Positions 53,197 through 64,000 of a DNA stretch of 64,000 bases are shown here, one piece after another. The notes under the pieces are model-generated. The model was not told the origin of the DNA. It ran no database searches and saw only the letters and a list, made by a program, of their open reading frames with translations. Both the position numbers and the translations under genes were made by a program. The stretch covers positions 1 to 64,000 of the forward strand of contig JAGLUW010000013.1 of the NCBI GenBank assembly GCA_023134145.1, given 5' to 3'. Numbering within the stretch: position 1 is the stretch's first letter; every line of letters begins with the position of its first letter. The DNA comes from Sulfuriflexus sp. (lineage in GTDB: Bacteria > Pseudomonadota > Gammaproteobacteria > AKS1).

Positions 53197-53740
53197 TATC
53201 TAATAGTTGCAGTTTACCCTCGCGGATGTAGGCTCGCATGCCAATCGCGGTGGTACGTCGTTTGTTACTTAGCATGGTAACAGGCCGATCGGTTTCGGCG
53301 AAATCGGATTCAGGATGAATACGTAATTTATCGGTAAATAATTTAACCGGACGATTGTTTGGACCACTGAGACGGTCAATACGAACATTGCCACTCAGCA
53401 GAACTAATTCATTATTGCTGGAAACCCAGCCACGATCGGCTTTTATTTTCCAAGGTTTACCTATTTCACCAATCATGGTCATGAAGGGTTTATCGAGTTC
53501 GGTGCTGTCGTCATCAGGGTAGTGAAGCATTTTAGCCGAGACAAGTATTGAGCGGGGCAGGCCTTTTTCGTTCATGCTGGTGATAGTAAAATCTTCCATG
53601 AAGTAATCGGGGCTGTGCTTTTTATTAGCTGCTTTCGCGGCGGTAGTTTCAGCTTGCGTGCCACTGCTTTTTTGCAGCCAAATGGCCAACCCAGAGAGGC
53701 TGATAAGAACAGCAATGACTCCGAGCATGCGCAGGTTCAT
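53171..53740 (-). CDS. lptC: LPS export protein LptC
   Basis: N-terminal TM, HSPDYFMEDFTITSMNEKGLPRSILVSAKMLHYPDDDSTELDKP; overlaps lptA. Confidence 0.94.
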   Translation of the reverse strand: MNLRMLGVIAVLISLSGLAIWLQKSSGTQAETTAAKAANKKHSPDYFMEDFTITSMNEKGLPRSILVSAKMLHYPDDDSTELDKPFMTMIGEIGKPWKIKADRGWVSSNNELVLLSGNVRIDRLSGPNNRPVKLFTDKLRIHPESDFAETDRPVTMLSNKRRTTAIGMRAYIREGKLQLLDNVRVSYDK

Positions 53741-54261
53741 TGCAAATAACTGTCCAATTCTGCTTGTAAAACGCCACGTGCTTCCATGAGCATTTCACAG
53801 ACATCGCGTCCTGCACCTCGGCCACCACAGCTAGGGGTTTGCCAATGTGCATGTTTTAAAACCATTGAATGCGCATCTTGAACGGCAATCGCGAGGCCAA
53901 CTTTAGACATCACAGGTAGGTCAACAACATCATCACCAACATAGGCAACTTCATCTGAGCTGAGTTTTAATTTTTCGAGTAACTCAGCAAAGGCGATGCG
54001 TTTATCGTGTTGGCCTTGGTAAACATGTTCGATACCGAGGCTTTTCATGCGGTAGTCAACAACCTTAGATGTACGACCAGTAATGATGGCAACTATTACG
54101 CCTGATTTTTGGAGCATTTTCATGCCGTGGCCATCACGTGAATTAAAGGCTTTATATTCAAGACCGTCATCACCAAGGAATAGACTGCCATCGGTGAGCA
54201 CACCATCAACATCAAAAATAACCAGTTTGATTTGCGCGGCACGTTCTAGAATATCTTTCAT
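53737..54261 (-). CDS. kdsC: 3-deoxy-D-manno-octulosonate 8-phosphate phosphatase
   Basis: LVIFDVDGVLTDGSLFLG, VAIITGRTS, VAYVGDDVVDLPVMSKVGLAIAV. Confidence 0.96.
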   Translation of the reverse strand: MKDILERAAQIKLVIFDVDGVLTDGSLFLGDDGLEYKAFNSRDGHGMKMLQKSGVIVAIITGRTSKVVDYRMKSLGIEHVYQGQHDKRIAFAELLEKLKLSSDEVAYVGDDVVDLPVMSKVGLAIAVQDAHSMVLKHAHWQTPSCGGRGAGRDVCEMLMEARGVLQAELDSYLQ

Positions 54262-54273
54262 TGTAGCTTCCTT

Positions 54274-55245
54274 TTAGACAACGCCGGCGCGTAATAGATC
54301 GTGCATGTTAAGCACGCCAATCAGCGTGTTGTCTTCATCAACAACTAATAAACCATTGATCTTTTTTTCTTGCATGGTCAATAGAGCTTCTTCTGCGAGT
54401 ACGCCACCTTGAATGCAGGTGAATTTCGTACTCATGCAATCAGCGATGGAGGTACTGTGTACATCGGCGCCGTTGTCGAGTGTGCGACGTAGATCGCCAT
54501 CGGTATAAACACCACAAAGTTTTTGTTGGTCATCAACAATGGCAGTCATGCCTAAACCTTTACGCGTCATTTCAAGTAAGGCTTCACTGAGTGTGACGGA
54601 TTTTTTTACCACAGGCATTTTGTCGCCGGTGTTCATGACATCATTAATATGCAGTAATAAACGACGACCAAGACGACCGGCAGGATGAGAGCGTGCAAAA
54701 TCACGTTCACTAAAGCCACGTGCTTCAAGTAGGGCGATGGCGAGCGCATCACCCATGACTAGTGTTACGGTGGTACTTGATGTGGGTGCAAGATTGAGAG
54801 GGCAGGCCTCTTCATCAACACTGATATCAATGTAACAAGTTGAGGCATCACCAAGTGATGAATGTTGTTTGCCACACAATGCAATCAGCGGTACGCCAAG
54901 TCGTTTAATCAGTGGCAACAAGGTAATAATTTCATCGGTCTCGCCAGAATTAGACACGGCGATAATAACGTCTTCATCGGTAATCATACCGAAGTCGCCA
55001 TGAGCGGCTTCACCGGGGTGGATGAAAAAAGCAGGGCTACCGGTACTGGCGAGAGTTGATGCGATCTTGCCACCAATGTGACCAGATTTACCCATACCAA
55101 TAACGATGATGCGTCCCTTGCATTCGAGCATGGCATGGCAGGCGCGAGTAAAGTCGTCGTTTAGGCGTTCGCCAAGGGATTGAACAGCACGTGCTTCAGC
55201 CTCAATTACAGCCAAGCCCATTTTACGTAAAGTTTCGTCATTCAT
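54274..55245 (-). CDS. kdsD: Arabinose-5-phosphate isomerase KdsD
   Basis: SIS domain (VIGMGKSGHIGGKIASTLASTGSPAFFIHPGEAAHGDFGM) plus CBS pair. Confidence 0.96.
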   Translation of the reverse strand: MNDETLRKMGLAVIEAEARAVQSLGERLNDDFTRACHAMLECKGRIIVIGMGKSGHIGGKIASTLASTGSPAFFIHPGEAAHGDFGMITDEDVIIAVSNSGETDEIITLLPLIKRLGVPLIALCGKQHSSLGDASTCYIDISVDEEACPLNLAPTSSTTVTLVMGDALAIALLEARGFSERDFARSHPAGRLGRRLLLHINDVMNTGDKMPVVKKSVTLSEALLEMTRKGLGMTAIVDDQQKLCGVYTDGDLRRTLDNGADVHSTSIADCMSTKFTCIQGGVLAEEALLTMQEKKINGLLVVDEDNTLIGVLNMHDLLRAGVV

Positions 55246-55329
55246 GAGTTTTGATTCGGAGTGTCTTGTTGCTGAAAACGTTAATAATTATTTTAGTGAG
55301 TATAGCACTAGGACTGGTAGGGATGACAA

Positions 55330-56295
55330 TTAGACACTTGCCACATAGATCCAGCCCATATAGCCACACCAGCTAGCGAGGAGGATGCCGCCCTCGAATC
55401 GATTAATACGACCAGCCCCTTTGAAACCGTATGACATGATAAACAGTGCGACTGTAAGAGCCACCATTGCCCCGAAGTCGCGACTGAGAGTTTCAGCAGG
55501 AAGTGCGAATGGATGGATGAGACCGGGCAGGCCAAGTACGCCAAGCAGATTAAACATATTTGAACCGATGATGTTACCAATAGCGATATCGTGTTCATCT
55601 TTATATACACACATGATGGTAGCAGCGAGTTCGGGCAGGCTGGTGCCAATGGCGATGATGGTGAGGCCGATAACAAGATCGCTAATGCCTAGTGATACAG
55701 CGATTTCGGTTGCTCCCCAAACCACGGCACGTGAGCCAATGAGTAAGATGATGATGCCGACGATCAGCCAGAAGGTCGCTTTGCCGCTCGACATGGTATC
55801 GGAAAATTCTTCTTCAAATTCGACTTTCATGGGGTCAGTTTTGCGACTGCGCAGACCGATCATGACAACCCAAATAATCATCGCAAACATGCCACCGATA
55901 AGGATGAGACCATCCCACCAACCAAGGTAGTTATCGGATATAAGCCACAATGCCAACATCATAAATACGAACAATATTGGGAATTCGCGACGTAAGATGT
56001 CGGAATTAACGGTGACAGGAATCAGCAGGGCAGTGATACCAAGCACCAAGCCAATATTGGTAATATTGGAGCCAATGGCATTACCTACGGAGATACCGGG
56101 GTTGCCATACCAAGCTGCTAATCCTGAAACCAGCATTTCTGGTGCCGAGGTGCCAAAGCCGACAATGGTTAGGCCGATAATAAGCGGTGAGACACCTAAG
56201 TTGCGAGCAGTAGCAGATGCGCCCATGACAAAGCGGTCGGCACCCCAAATGAGTAAGCCAAAGCCGGCAAGTATGGCGAGAGTAGATAGAAGCAT
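55330..56295 (-). CDS. yrbG: Calcium/sodium antiporter (YrbG family)
   Basis: IVGFGTSAPEMLVSGLAA, GNAIGSNITNIGLVLG, IAIGTSLPELAATI, GNIIGSNMFNLLGVLG. Confidence 0.94.
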   Translation of the reverse strand: MLLSTLAILAGFGLLIWGADRFVMGASATARNLGVSPLIIGLTIVGFGTSAPEMLVSGLAAWYGNPGISVGNAIGSNITNIGLVLGITALLIPVTVNSDILRREFPILFVFMMLALWLISDNYLGWWDGLILIGGMFAMIIWVVMIGLRSRKTDPMKVEFEEEFSDTMSSGKATFWLIVGIIILLIGSRAVVWGATEIAVSLGISDLVIGLTIIAIGTSLPELAATIMCVYKDEHDIAIGNIIGSNMFNLLGVLGLPGLIHPFALPAETLSRDFGAMVALTVALFIMSYGFKGAGRINRFEGGILLASWCGYMGWIYVASV

Positions 56296-56483
56296 AGATT
56301 TCGTAGTTCTTTAAATTTGCGTAAGCAGTGATTGTTCGGCGCTATTGTCAGTGATTATGCGGCGTAGGCCAAGTAAAACTTTAATATAGGGCTTATTTGC
56401 GTCTAAAACTCACGAAAATCTTAAAAAATGTCGAATCCTGATGATTTTCGTATTGATTTGAGACTCGCATGGTAGTTCACCAT

Positions 56484-56515
56484 AAAAAAAGCCCTGTTAC
56501 GAGAACAGGGCTTTG
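56484..56515 (-). terminator. Rho-independent terminator downstream of mlaA
   Basis: AAAGCCCTGTT-ACGAG-AACAGGGCTTT, 11-bp perfect stem; on the minus strand followed by a T run (GGGCTTTTTTT). Confidence 0.85.
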
Positions 56516-56521
56516 GATGAA

Positions 56522-57244
56522 CTATTCGTCAAATTTTATTTTTGGCGGGTTGCCGTCATAAACTAAACTCATGCGACGCTGCAAGTAGGCATCACGAACG
56601 AACAAGTAAGGGTCTAATGCCGCTTCTTCGAGGATCTTGCTGGCACTGAGTAAACCGGCACGGGTGTCGATAATATTGACTACGACCAAACCTGTTTGAG
56701 TATCTCTAGGCGTAATGTCGTAGAGAGGGTTTACATAGGCATCGCCGATAAAACCAACCGTGTCACGAACATTACTTGGCCCAAAGAAAGGCCAAACTAT
56801 ATAGGTACCTGTATCAACACCCCAATAACCGAGGGTCTGACCAAAGTCTTCATTGTGCTTAGGCATGTCCATACCACTGGCAACATCGAATAAACCAAGC
56901 ACACCGAGAGTCGAGTTGAAGAACACACGAGCTGTGTCGCTTAGTGCTTGCTCAATTTTGAATTGCAGCAAGTCATTAAAGATGACAACGACATCTTCAA
57001 GGTTACTAAAGAAGTTGCTAACACTTTTATTAACCGGAGCAGGCACTGCCGCGTTATAACCCTGTGCAACTGGCTTTAAAATGGCACGGTCGAGTGTGTC
57101 ATTGAAGCTGTACATAGAGCGGTTAAATGACTCGAGTGGATCGTCCGGATCAGCTTCACCATCAATAGTTGCACAACCACTGAGTAAAGAAAGACTGATA
57201 ATTAAACTGGCGATCAATGAGCGTTTTTGGGAAAGTGTTTTCAT
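56522..57244 (-). CDS. mlaA: MlaA/VacJ family lipoprotein
   Basis: Lipobox LLSGCATI; DPLESFNRSMYSFNDTLDRAILKPVAQGY, GVDTGTYIVWPFFGPSNVRDTVG. Confidence 0.95.
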   Translation of the reverse strand: MKTLSQKRSLIASLIISLSLLSGCATIDGEADPDDPLESFNRSMYSFNDTLDRAILKPVAQGYNAAVPAPVNKSVSNFFSNLEDVVVIFNDLLQFKIEQALSDTARVFFNSTLGVLGLFDVASGMDMPKHNEDFGQTLGYWGVDTGTYIVWPFFGPSNVRDTVGFIGDAYVNPLYDITPRDTQTGLVVVNIIDTRAGLLSASKILEEAALDPYLFVRDAYLQRRMSLVYDGNPPKIKFDE

Positions 57245-57300
57245 TATTTTTTGTTACCACTATGGCCTTAAGCTAGTTAAGGATTCATCCTTGTTTAAAG

Positions 57301-57322
57301 TTTGTTGTGTTAACACAACAAA
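57301..57322. promoter_or_regulatory. 22-bp perfect palindrome upstream of mlaA
   Basis: TTTGTTGTGTTAACACAACAAA equals its own reverse complement. Confidence 0.5.
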
Positions 57323-57510
57323 TTACGGGGATGTAAATCCGTTTATCCCTAAATGTAATCGGGATAATGTCATTTTCGACTCGTCAAATCAAGCTGTTAG
57401 CTTGAAAAAGGCATTTAATTCCTATCATTTGTTCAGTGTAGTATATAACCGACAAAATACATGAGGTTCGTCCTACATCCTATCGACAGAAGAGGTGATA
57501 CCTTTAGAAA

Positions 57511-57717
57511 TCAGATGGTTTTAGTGCGCGTTTTACCGCAGCGACTGCATTTAAATTCGGTGACTAGTTGGCCTTGTTTGGTATCAAAGCGGCGCTCATT
57601 AACGATGATCCATTTATGCAGGTTATTACGGCACAACGTGTTACCACGATGTTTTTCTTTTAGAGAAGGCTTACGAAAAGGGATTACATTACTCATACCG
57701 TTGCGAGCTAACTTCAT
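57511..57717 (-). CDS. Small hypothetical protein with C-terminal zinc ribbon-like CxxC motif(s)
   Basis: 68 aa: TLCRNNLHKWIIVNERRFDTKQGQLVTEFKCSRCGKTRTKTI. Confidence 0.55.
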   Translation of the reverse strand: MKLARNGMSNVIPFRKPSLKEKHRGNTLCRNNLHKWIIVNERRFDTKQGQLVTEFKCSRCGKTRTKTI

Positions 57718-57772
57718 TTGCCTGACGAGCTTGAATAATGGATAGTCCGGTTCAAACTGTCAAAAGATTTAG

Positions 57773-58393
57773 GTGACGAATGTGAGTGCGAGTAATGCAA
57801 AGCAGCGATTAGCGGACGTGGTGGTTGGTTCGCGAGGCTGGTTACATGAGCAATGGAGTGAGTCTTATTATCCTGAAGATATACCGGATGAGTGGCGGCT
57901 GGGCTTTTATGCTAATGAATTTAATACTTTATTAGTACCGTGGGCGCAATGGAATGAGTCGATTGAGGCGTTGGAAGAAGGTTTGGAAGATGCAGATGAT
58001 GACTTTCATCTCTATTTAGAATTACCGGATACACAACAGTCCTTGCCCAAGCATTGGCATGTGATTGCTGATCAAGTTAAAGGTTTGGTCTGTACGCAGG
58101 GTGATGCGAGCCAGTGGGTCGAAATTGCCGAAAATATTGGCGTACCTTTATTGGTAGAAATGCAAAATGAATCTGTATTTATAGGCTATGCACCTTATGG
58201 AGAGGCTTCGGCTTCGATTGAATTGGCGATGATTGATGGTACAAAGATTGATGATCTAGTATTGATGCGTGAACAAATAGAGCAGGCTTTACAGCTTGCC
58301 GATTCACGACTCGATTTTATTTTTACTGATACTGCGCCAGCGCTAGATGCGATGAGAAATACGGTGATGATTGCGGAACTGCTGGGTGCATAA
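57773..58393 (+). CDS. Hypothetical protein with DUF72-like features
   Basis: VVVGSRGWLHEQWSESYYPEDIPDEWRLGFYANEFNTLLVPWAQW resembles the DUF72 N-terminus; GTG start. Confidence 0.6.
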   Translation: MTNVSASNAKQRLADVVVGSRGWLHEQWSESYYPEDIPDEWRLGFYANEFNTLLVPWAQWNESIEALEEGLEDADDDFHLYLELPDTQQSLPKHWHVIADQVKGLVCTQGDASQWVEIAENIGVPLLVEMQNESVFIGYAPYGEASASIELAMIDGTKIDDLVLMREQIEQALQLADSRLDFIFTDTAPALDAMRNTVMIAELLGA

Positions 58394-58519
58394 TAGGTCG
58401 TATTAAAAAGGTTGTGAACAACAACACATGCAAGCAGCAGCTTAACCCTTTATAATGGACAGAATAAACAGCCGGTAGATTGAATATTTACTCGCTAACA
58501 ACAAAAATGGATATTTTGC

Positions 58520-59359
58520 TTGGCAACTATGAACGATAATTCAGACGACGTATTGGTGCGAATAAGAGATTTGCACTTCTCGCGTGGTAATCGAAAAATC
58601 TTTAACGGTGTTGATCTCGATATTCGTCGAGGCAAGGTCACCGCGATCATGGGTCCCAGTGGCACAGGTAAAACGACCTTACTCAAGCTAATTGGTGGGC
58701 AGTTAAAGCCTGATCAGGGCAGCATTCAGGTTGATGGCCTTGAAGTACCGAAGTTAAAACTCTCCAAACTTTATGAATTGCGTAAACGTATTGGCATGCT
58801 ATTTCAAAGTGGCGCCTTACTGACGGATATCAATGTGTTTGATAACGTCGCCTTTCCTATTCGTGAACACACCAACATGCCGCCTTCTATGATCCGCGAT
58901 ATGGTGTTGATGAAATTAGAATCGGTCGGTTTACGTAATGCGCGAGATATGATGCCAAGTGAATTATCAGGCGGTATGGCAAGACGTGTTGCTTTAGCTC
59001 GTGCTATGGCACTTGATCCAATGATGATTCTTTATGATGAGCCTTTTACCGGACAAGATCCTATTTCAATGGGCGTGATCGTGCAGTTGATTCGTTTACT
59101 CAATGATGCTTTAGGATTAACCAGTATTGTGGTGTCACATGACGTGCAAGAAACCGCGACAATTGCCGATGATATTTATGTGTTGTCTGAAGGTAAAGTC
59201 GTTGGGCACGGTACACCGCAGCAGCTTGCAGAAACAGATTCTGATTGGGTGAAACAATTTATGCAGGGCTTACCCGATGGCCCTGTGCCATTTCATTATC
59301 TTGGTATGCAGTATGTTGATGACCTTTTGGCAGGCACTGATCCTGAGCGAGGTGTTTGA
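58520..59359 (+). CDS. mlaF: Phospholipid ABC transporter ATP-binding protein MlaF
   Basis: [55 protein letters not shown]. Confidence 0.95.
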   Translation: MATMNDNSDDVLVRIRDLHFSRGNRKIFNGVDLDIRRGKVTAIMGPSGTGKTTLLKLIGGQLKPDQGSIQVDGLEVPKLKLSKLYELRKRIGMLFQSGALLTDINVFDNVAFPIREHTNMPPSMIRDMVLMKLESVGLRNARDMMPSELSGGMARRVALARAMALDPMMILYDEPFTGQDPISMGVIVQLIRLLNDALGLTSIVVSHDVQETATIADDIYVLSEGKVVGHGTPQQLAETDSDWVKQFMQGLPDGPVPFHYLGMQYVDDLLAGTDPERGV

Positions 59360-60135
59360 TGATTGGCAGCATCCGCAAATTAGGTCGTTGGGGTTTGGGT
59401 GCTTTTGAACGCCTTGGTCGCGCACATATTTTCCTTTATTACATATTGATGGGTGTTCCTCCTGTATTGCTACGGTTTAGTTTGCTGGTACAGCAAATGC
59501 TTTCAGTCGGTGTGTTATCACTACTGATTATTGTGGTTTCCGGATTCTTTGTCGGTATGGTGCTTGGTTTACAAGGTTATAACACCTTGGTTGATTTTGG
59601 TGCCGAGCAATCGCTTGGTGTGGTGGTGGCGTTATCGCTGGTTCGAGAATTAGGCCCAGTGGTTGCCGGTTTGTTATTCGCAGGCCGTGCCGGTTCAGCA
59701 CTCACCGCAGAAATTGGTTTAATGAAAAGTACTGAACAACTTTCCGGTATGGAAATGATGGCAGTTGATCCTATTAAACGTGTGATTGCACCGCGTTTTT
59801 TAGCCGGTTTTATTTCGCTGCCAATATTAGCCACGATTTTTACTGCTGTTGGCATCGTTGGCGGTTATTTTGTTGGCGTTGGTTTATTGGGTGTTGATGA
59901 TGGTGCTTTTTGGTCGCAGATGCAGGCCAAAGTTGATTTTGGTGAAGACATCATGAACGGCGTCATCAAAAGTATTGTATTTGGTTTTGTCGTAACGTGG
60001 ATTGCGGTGTTTGAAGGTTATGATTGTGTGCCTACATCGGAAGGTGTGAGTCGCGCAACGACCAGAACGGTTGTACATAGCTCATTGGCGATACTCGGGT
60101 TGGATTTTGTATTAACGGCATTGATGTTTACATGA
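59356..60135 (+). CDS. mlaE: Phospholipid ABC transporter permease MlaE
   Basis: [73 protein letters not shown]. Confidence 0.96.
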   Translation: MMIGSIRKLGRWGLGAFERLGRAHIFLYYILMGVPPVLLRFSLLVQQMLSVGVLSLLIIVVSGFFVGMVLGLQGYNTLVDFGAEQSLGVVVALSLVRELGPVVAGLLFAGRAGSALTAEIGLMKSTEQLSGMEMMAVDPIKRVIAPRFLAGFISLPILATIFTAVGIVGGYFVGVGLLGVDDGAFWSQMQAKVDFGEDIMNGVIKSIVFGFVVTWIAVFEGYDCVPTSEGVSRATTRTVVHSSLAILGLDFVLTALMFT

Positions 60136-60166
60136 TATTTAAGGATTAAAAAGAAGGACGAGGTGT

Positions 60167-60640
60167 GTGATGCACAATTCTAAAACGGTAGAAATTCTTG
60201 TTGGTCTGTTTGTCGCATTGGGTATAGCGGCATTGTTTATGTTGGCCATGAAGGTAAGTAACTTGAGTACATTTTCAAGCGAAGGTGGCTATGTTGTTAC
60301 TGCACGCTTTGAAAATATTGGCGGGCTTAAAGTACGTTCGCCTGTAACGGTTGCCGGTGTTCGGGTAGGACGTATTTCTGATATTAACTTCGATAATACA
60401 ACTTACGAGGCTGTAGTGAGTATGAGTATTGAAGCTGGTTACAACACATTGCCAACAGATACCTCGGCGAGTATTTTTACGGCGGGCTTATTGGGTGAGC
60501 AGTACGTTTCCCTTGAGCCAGGCGGTGATGAAAAATACCTGCAACAGGGTGGCGAGGTTCGTTTGACCCAATCGGCTATTGTACTTGAGCAGGTTATTGG
60601 TCAGTTCCTTTACAGCCAAGCTGAAGGCGGAGATAAATAA
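60167..60640 (+). CDS. mlaD: Outer membrane lipid asymmetry protein MlaD (MCE domain)
   Basis: MHNSKTVEILVGLFVALGIAALFMLAMKVSNL, VTARFENIGGLKVRSPVTVAGVRVGRISDI, GLLGEQYVSLEPGG. Confidence 0.95.
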   Translation: MMHNSKTVEILVGLFVALGIAALFMLAMKVSNLSTFSSEGGYVVTARFENIGGLKVRSPVTVAGVRVGRISDINFDNTTYEAVVSMSIEAGYNTLPTDTSASIFTAGLLGEQYVSLEPGGDEKYLQQGGEVRLTQSAIVLEQVIGQFLYSQAEGGDK

Positions 60641-60643
60641 GCG

Positions 60644-60958
60644 ATGGATGAACAATCCCGCATTCTCTTGAAGCGTCGCGAAGATGGTTGTTTCATCTTG
60701 TCGGGTACGCTTACCTTTAAAACAGTCCCTGTGATTTGGAAACAGGGTTTGGATCTGTTTAGCGAAGCACCTTCTTTACTGCTTGATCTGTCCGGGGTTA
60801 AGCGCAGTGACAGTGCTGGCGTGGCCCTATTAGTCGAGTGGATGCGCTTTGCCCGCAGCCACAATAAACCCATCAGTTACATCAATATGCCGACCCAAAT
60901 GCTGGCGATCGTCCGTGCCAGCAGTCTAGATGCCATTTTGCCCTTAGCAAGGGGCTGA
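60644..60958 (+). CDS. mlaB: STAS-domain protein MlaB
   Basis: LLLDLSGVKRSDSAGVALLVEWMRFARSHNKPISYINMP; directly after mlaD. Confidence 0.88.
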   Translation: MDEQSRILLKRREDGCFILSGTLTFKTVPVIWKQGLDLFSEAPSLLLDLSGVKRSDSAGVALLVEWMRFARSHNKPISYINMPTQMLAIVRASSLDAILPLARG

Positions 60959-61049
60959 AAGCCTTCCATTTTAGCGCTTGAGCCTTAGCCTTCTCGGCCT
61001 TTTTTCTATAGAATAGGCCGCCTTTGAACGATCCAATGGCAGAGTGAGT

Positions 61050-61304
61050 ATGGAACCGAACGCAATTAAAGATCTTATTGAAGCTGGGCTAGATAATTGC
61101 CAAGCACAAGTTACTGGTGACGGTAGTCATTTTGATGCAGTTGTGGTGGGCGAAATCTTTGATGGTATGTCTCTGCTCAACAAGCAGCGTACTGTATACG
61201 GCACATTGGGAGACCGAATTACTTCTGGTGAGATTCATGCCCTGAGCATTAAGGCCTATACGCCGGCGGACTGGGAAAGAGCCAGTAAGCTGCAAGTTTC
61301 CTAA
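61050..61304 (+). CDS. ibaG: BolA family protein IbaG
   Basis: VTGDGSHFDAVVVGEIFDGMSLLNKQRTVYGTLGDRITSGEIHALSIKAYTPADW; upstream of murA. Confidence 0.93.
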   Translation: MEPNAIKDLIEAGLDNCQAQVTGDGSHFDAVVVGEIFDGMSLLNKQRTVYGTLGDRITSGEIHALSIKAYTPADWERASKLQVS

Positions 61305-61329
61305 GCAATTCAGGATGCAGCGTTACTAG

Positions 61330-61358
61330 GCCACCGATTACGGTGGCTTTGTTTTTTT
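61330..61358 (+). terminator. Rho-independent terminator downstream of ibaG
   Basis: GCCACCG-ATTA-CGGTGGC followed by TTTGTTTTTTT. Confidence 0.85.
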
Positions 61359-61385
61359 AAAGTGAATACGTAGGTAGCAGGATAG

Positions 61386-62651
<1,266 letters not shown>

Positions 62652-62678
62652 AAATAAAGAAGAGTAGGAAGACTCACC

Positions 62679-63320
62679 ATGAGTAACGACACAATAAGCA
62701 TTGCTGTATCGAAAGGCCGTATATATAAGGAAGCGCTGCCGTTGCTTGCGCATGCCGGTATTACGCCAACTGACGATCCTGATAAATGTCGTAAGCTGAT
62801 TTTGGATACCAATGATCCACAAGTGAAGTTGATTATTATTCGCGCGACCGATGTCCCCGTGTTTGTGAATTACGGTGCGGCAGATTTAGGTATCACCGGT
62901 AAAGACACGCTCATGGAATACGATGGCAGCGAACTTTACGAACCATTAGATTTAAAAATCAGCCCATGTAAGTTAATGGTTGCTGGTCCTAAGGGCGAGG
63001 ACTTTTTAAATACCAAAGGTCGCCTACGTGTTGCCACTAAATACGTGAATACGACGCGACGTTATTTTACTGAACGCGGTATTCAAGTTGATATTATTAA
63101 GCTTTATGGTTCGATGGAACTTGCGCCTATGGTCAGTCTATCTGATTGTATTGTTGATCTGGTTGATACAGGCAATACACTGAAAGCGAATGGTTTGGAA
63201 GCGACCGATCACGTTTGTGATATTAGTTCGCGTTTGATTGTGAATAAGGCTTCAATGAAAATGAAGCACGATCGTATTAAGCAAATCATTAGCCAAATTA
63301 GCGAAGCAGTAAATAAATAA
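62679..63320 (+). CDS. hisG: ATP phosphoribosyltransferase (short form)
   Basis: [54 protein letters not shown]. Confidence 0.96.
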   Translation: MSNDTISIAVSKGRIYKEALPLLAHAGITPTDDPDKCRKLILDTNDPQVKLIIIRATDVPVFVNYGAADLGITGKDTLMEYDGSELYEPLDLKISPCKLMVAGPKGEDFLNTKGRLRVATKYVNTTRRYFTERGIQVDIIKLYGSMELAPMVSLSDCIVDLVDTGNTLKANGLEATDHVCDISSRLIVNKASMKMKHDRIKQIISQISEAVNK

Positions 63321-63322
63321 AC

Positions 63323-64000
63323 ATGGATATCAAACGCCTTAATTCCACCGATGGCGACTTCCAGTCTAAACTGGATGCCTTGCTTGCGTGGGAATCGGTT
63401 TCCGATGATGCGGTGTTTAATACAGTAAAAAATATTCTCAGTGATGTGCGCCGTAATGGTGATGCAGCGGTACTCGAATACACTAAAAAGTTTGATCGTC
63501 TTGATGCCGCATCAATGGCTGAGCTGACGATTGGTGCAGATCGCTTAAAGCAAGCCTACGACAGTATTGAACCCGTACAACGCGAGGCATTAGAACGTGC
63601 GGCACAACGTGTACGCACTTATCACGATAGGCAAAAAACCGAATCGTGGTCGTACACCGAAGACGACGGCACACTATTGGGCCAACAAATCACAGCATTA
63701 GATCGAGTTGGTTTATATGTTCCTGGTGGTAAGGCTGCTTATCCTTCATCAGTATTGATGAATGCGATCCCAGCCAAGGTAGCAGGCGTTGCTGAATTGA
63801 TTATGGTTGTGCCAACACCCGATGGCGTGATTAACGAATTGGTTTTTGCCGCCGCACACATTGCCGGTGTTGATAAAGTGTTTTCTATTGGTGGCGCACA
63901 AGCGGTAGCGGCCTTGGCTTATGGTACAGACAGCGTGCCGCCGGTTGATAAGATTGTGGGTCCGGGAAATATCTTTGTCGCGACAGCGAAACGTATGGTT
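63323..64000 (+). CDS. hisD: Histidinol dehydrogenase (truncated by window end)
   Basis: My translation from ATG 63323: [23 protein letters not shown]...[30 protein letters not shown]...[27 protein letters not shown]; open to the window edge, absent from the supplied ORF list. Confidence 0.96.
   Translation, partial: MDIKRLNSTDGDFQSKLDALLAWESVSDDAVFNTVKNILSDVRRNGDAAVLEYTKKFDRLDAASMAELTIGADRLKQAYDSIEPVQREALERAAQRVRTYHDRQKTESWSYTEDDGTLLGQQITALDRVGLYVPGGKAAYPSSVLMNAIPAKVAGVAELIMVVPTPDGVINELVFAAAHIAGVDKVFSIGGAQAVAALAYGTDSVPPVDKIVGPGNIFVATAKRMV

Noticed and set aside
55385-55930. 181-aa + strand ORF opposite yrbG
   Set aside because: Antisense shadow of a well-supported antiporter gene.
57081-57745. 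+ strand ORFs of 127 and 94 aa upstream of the DUF72-like gene
   Set aside because: Antisense to the mlaA 5' end and to the zinc ribbon ORF; no domain evidence.

Overview
The window is a gene-dense chromosomal segment that looks gammaproteobacterial, judged from gene content and order. Conserved blocks include rlmKL; a YadGH-type ABC exporter; amt; miaB-ybeZ-ybeY-corC-lnt; leuS-lptE-holA-proA-nadD-rsfS-rlmH-maf-rng-yhdP-nitrilase-tldD; darP/pmbA; an mgtE/ptsI/HPr/EIIA/hprK/ptsN/hpf/rpoN/lptBAC/kdsCD/yrbG cluster on the minus strand; mlaA; and mlaFEDB-ibaG-murA-hisG-hisD (hisD truncated by the window edge). No rRNA, tRNA, CRISPR array, transposase or phage gene was recognised. The most interesting stretch is about 39.8-44.6 kb. 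There, a formate/nitrite-family channel gene is followed by a fused PP2C phosphatase-Ser/Thr kinase with a C-terminal membrane anchor. It is preceded by a textbook sigma-54 promoter (TGGCAC-N5-TTGCA) and an upstream NtrC-like dyad (GCAC-N7-GTGC), and the module is bracketed by two direct copies of a ~40-bp REP-like repeat. A second, perfect NtrC-like dyad (TGCACAATATTAGTGCA) lies upstream of amt. Other points of note are the absence of mlaC from the mla operon, the absence of rapZ from the hprK/PTS cluster, a 22-bp perfect palindrome upstream of mlaA, an HD-GYP protein with a large insertion, and an AT-rich orphan histidine kinase island. All family assignments come from reading the translated sequence; no database searches were run.
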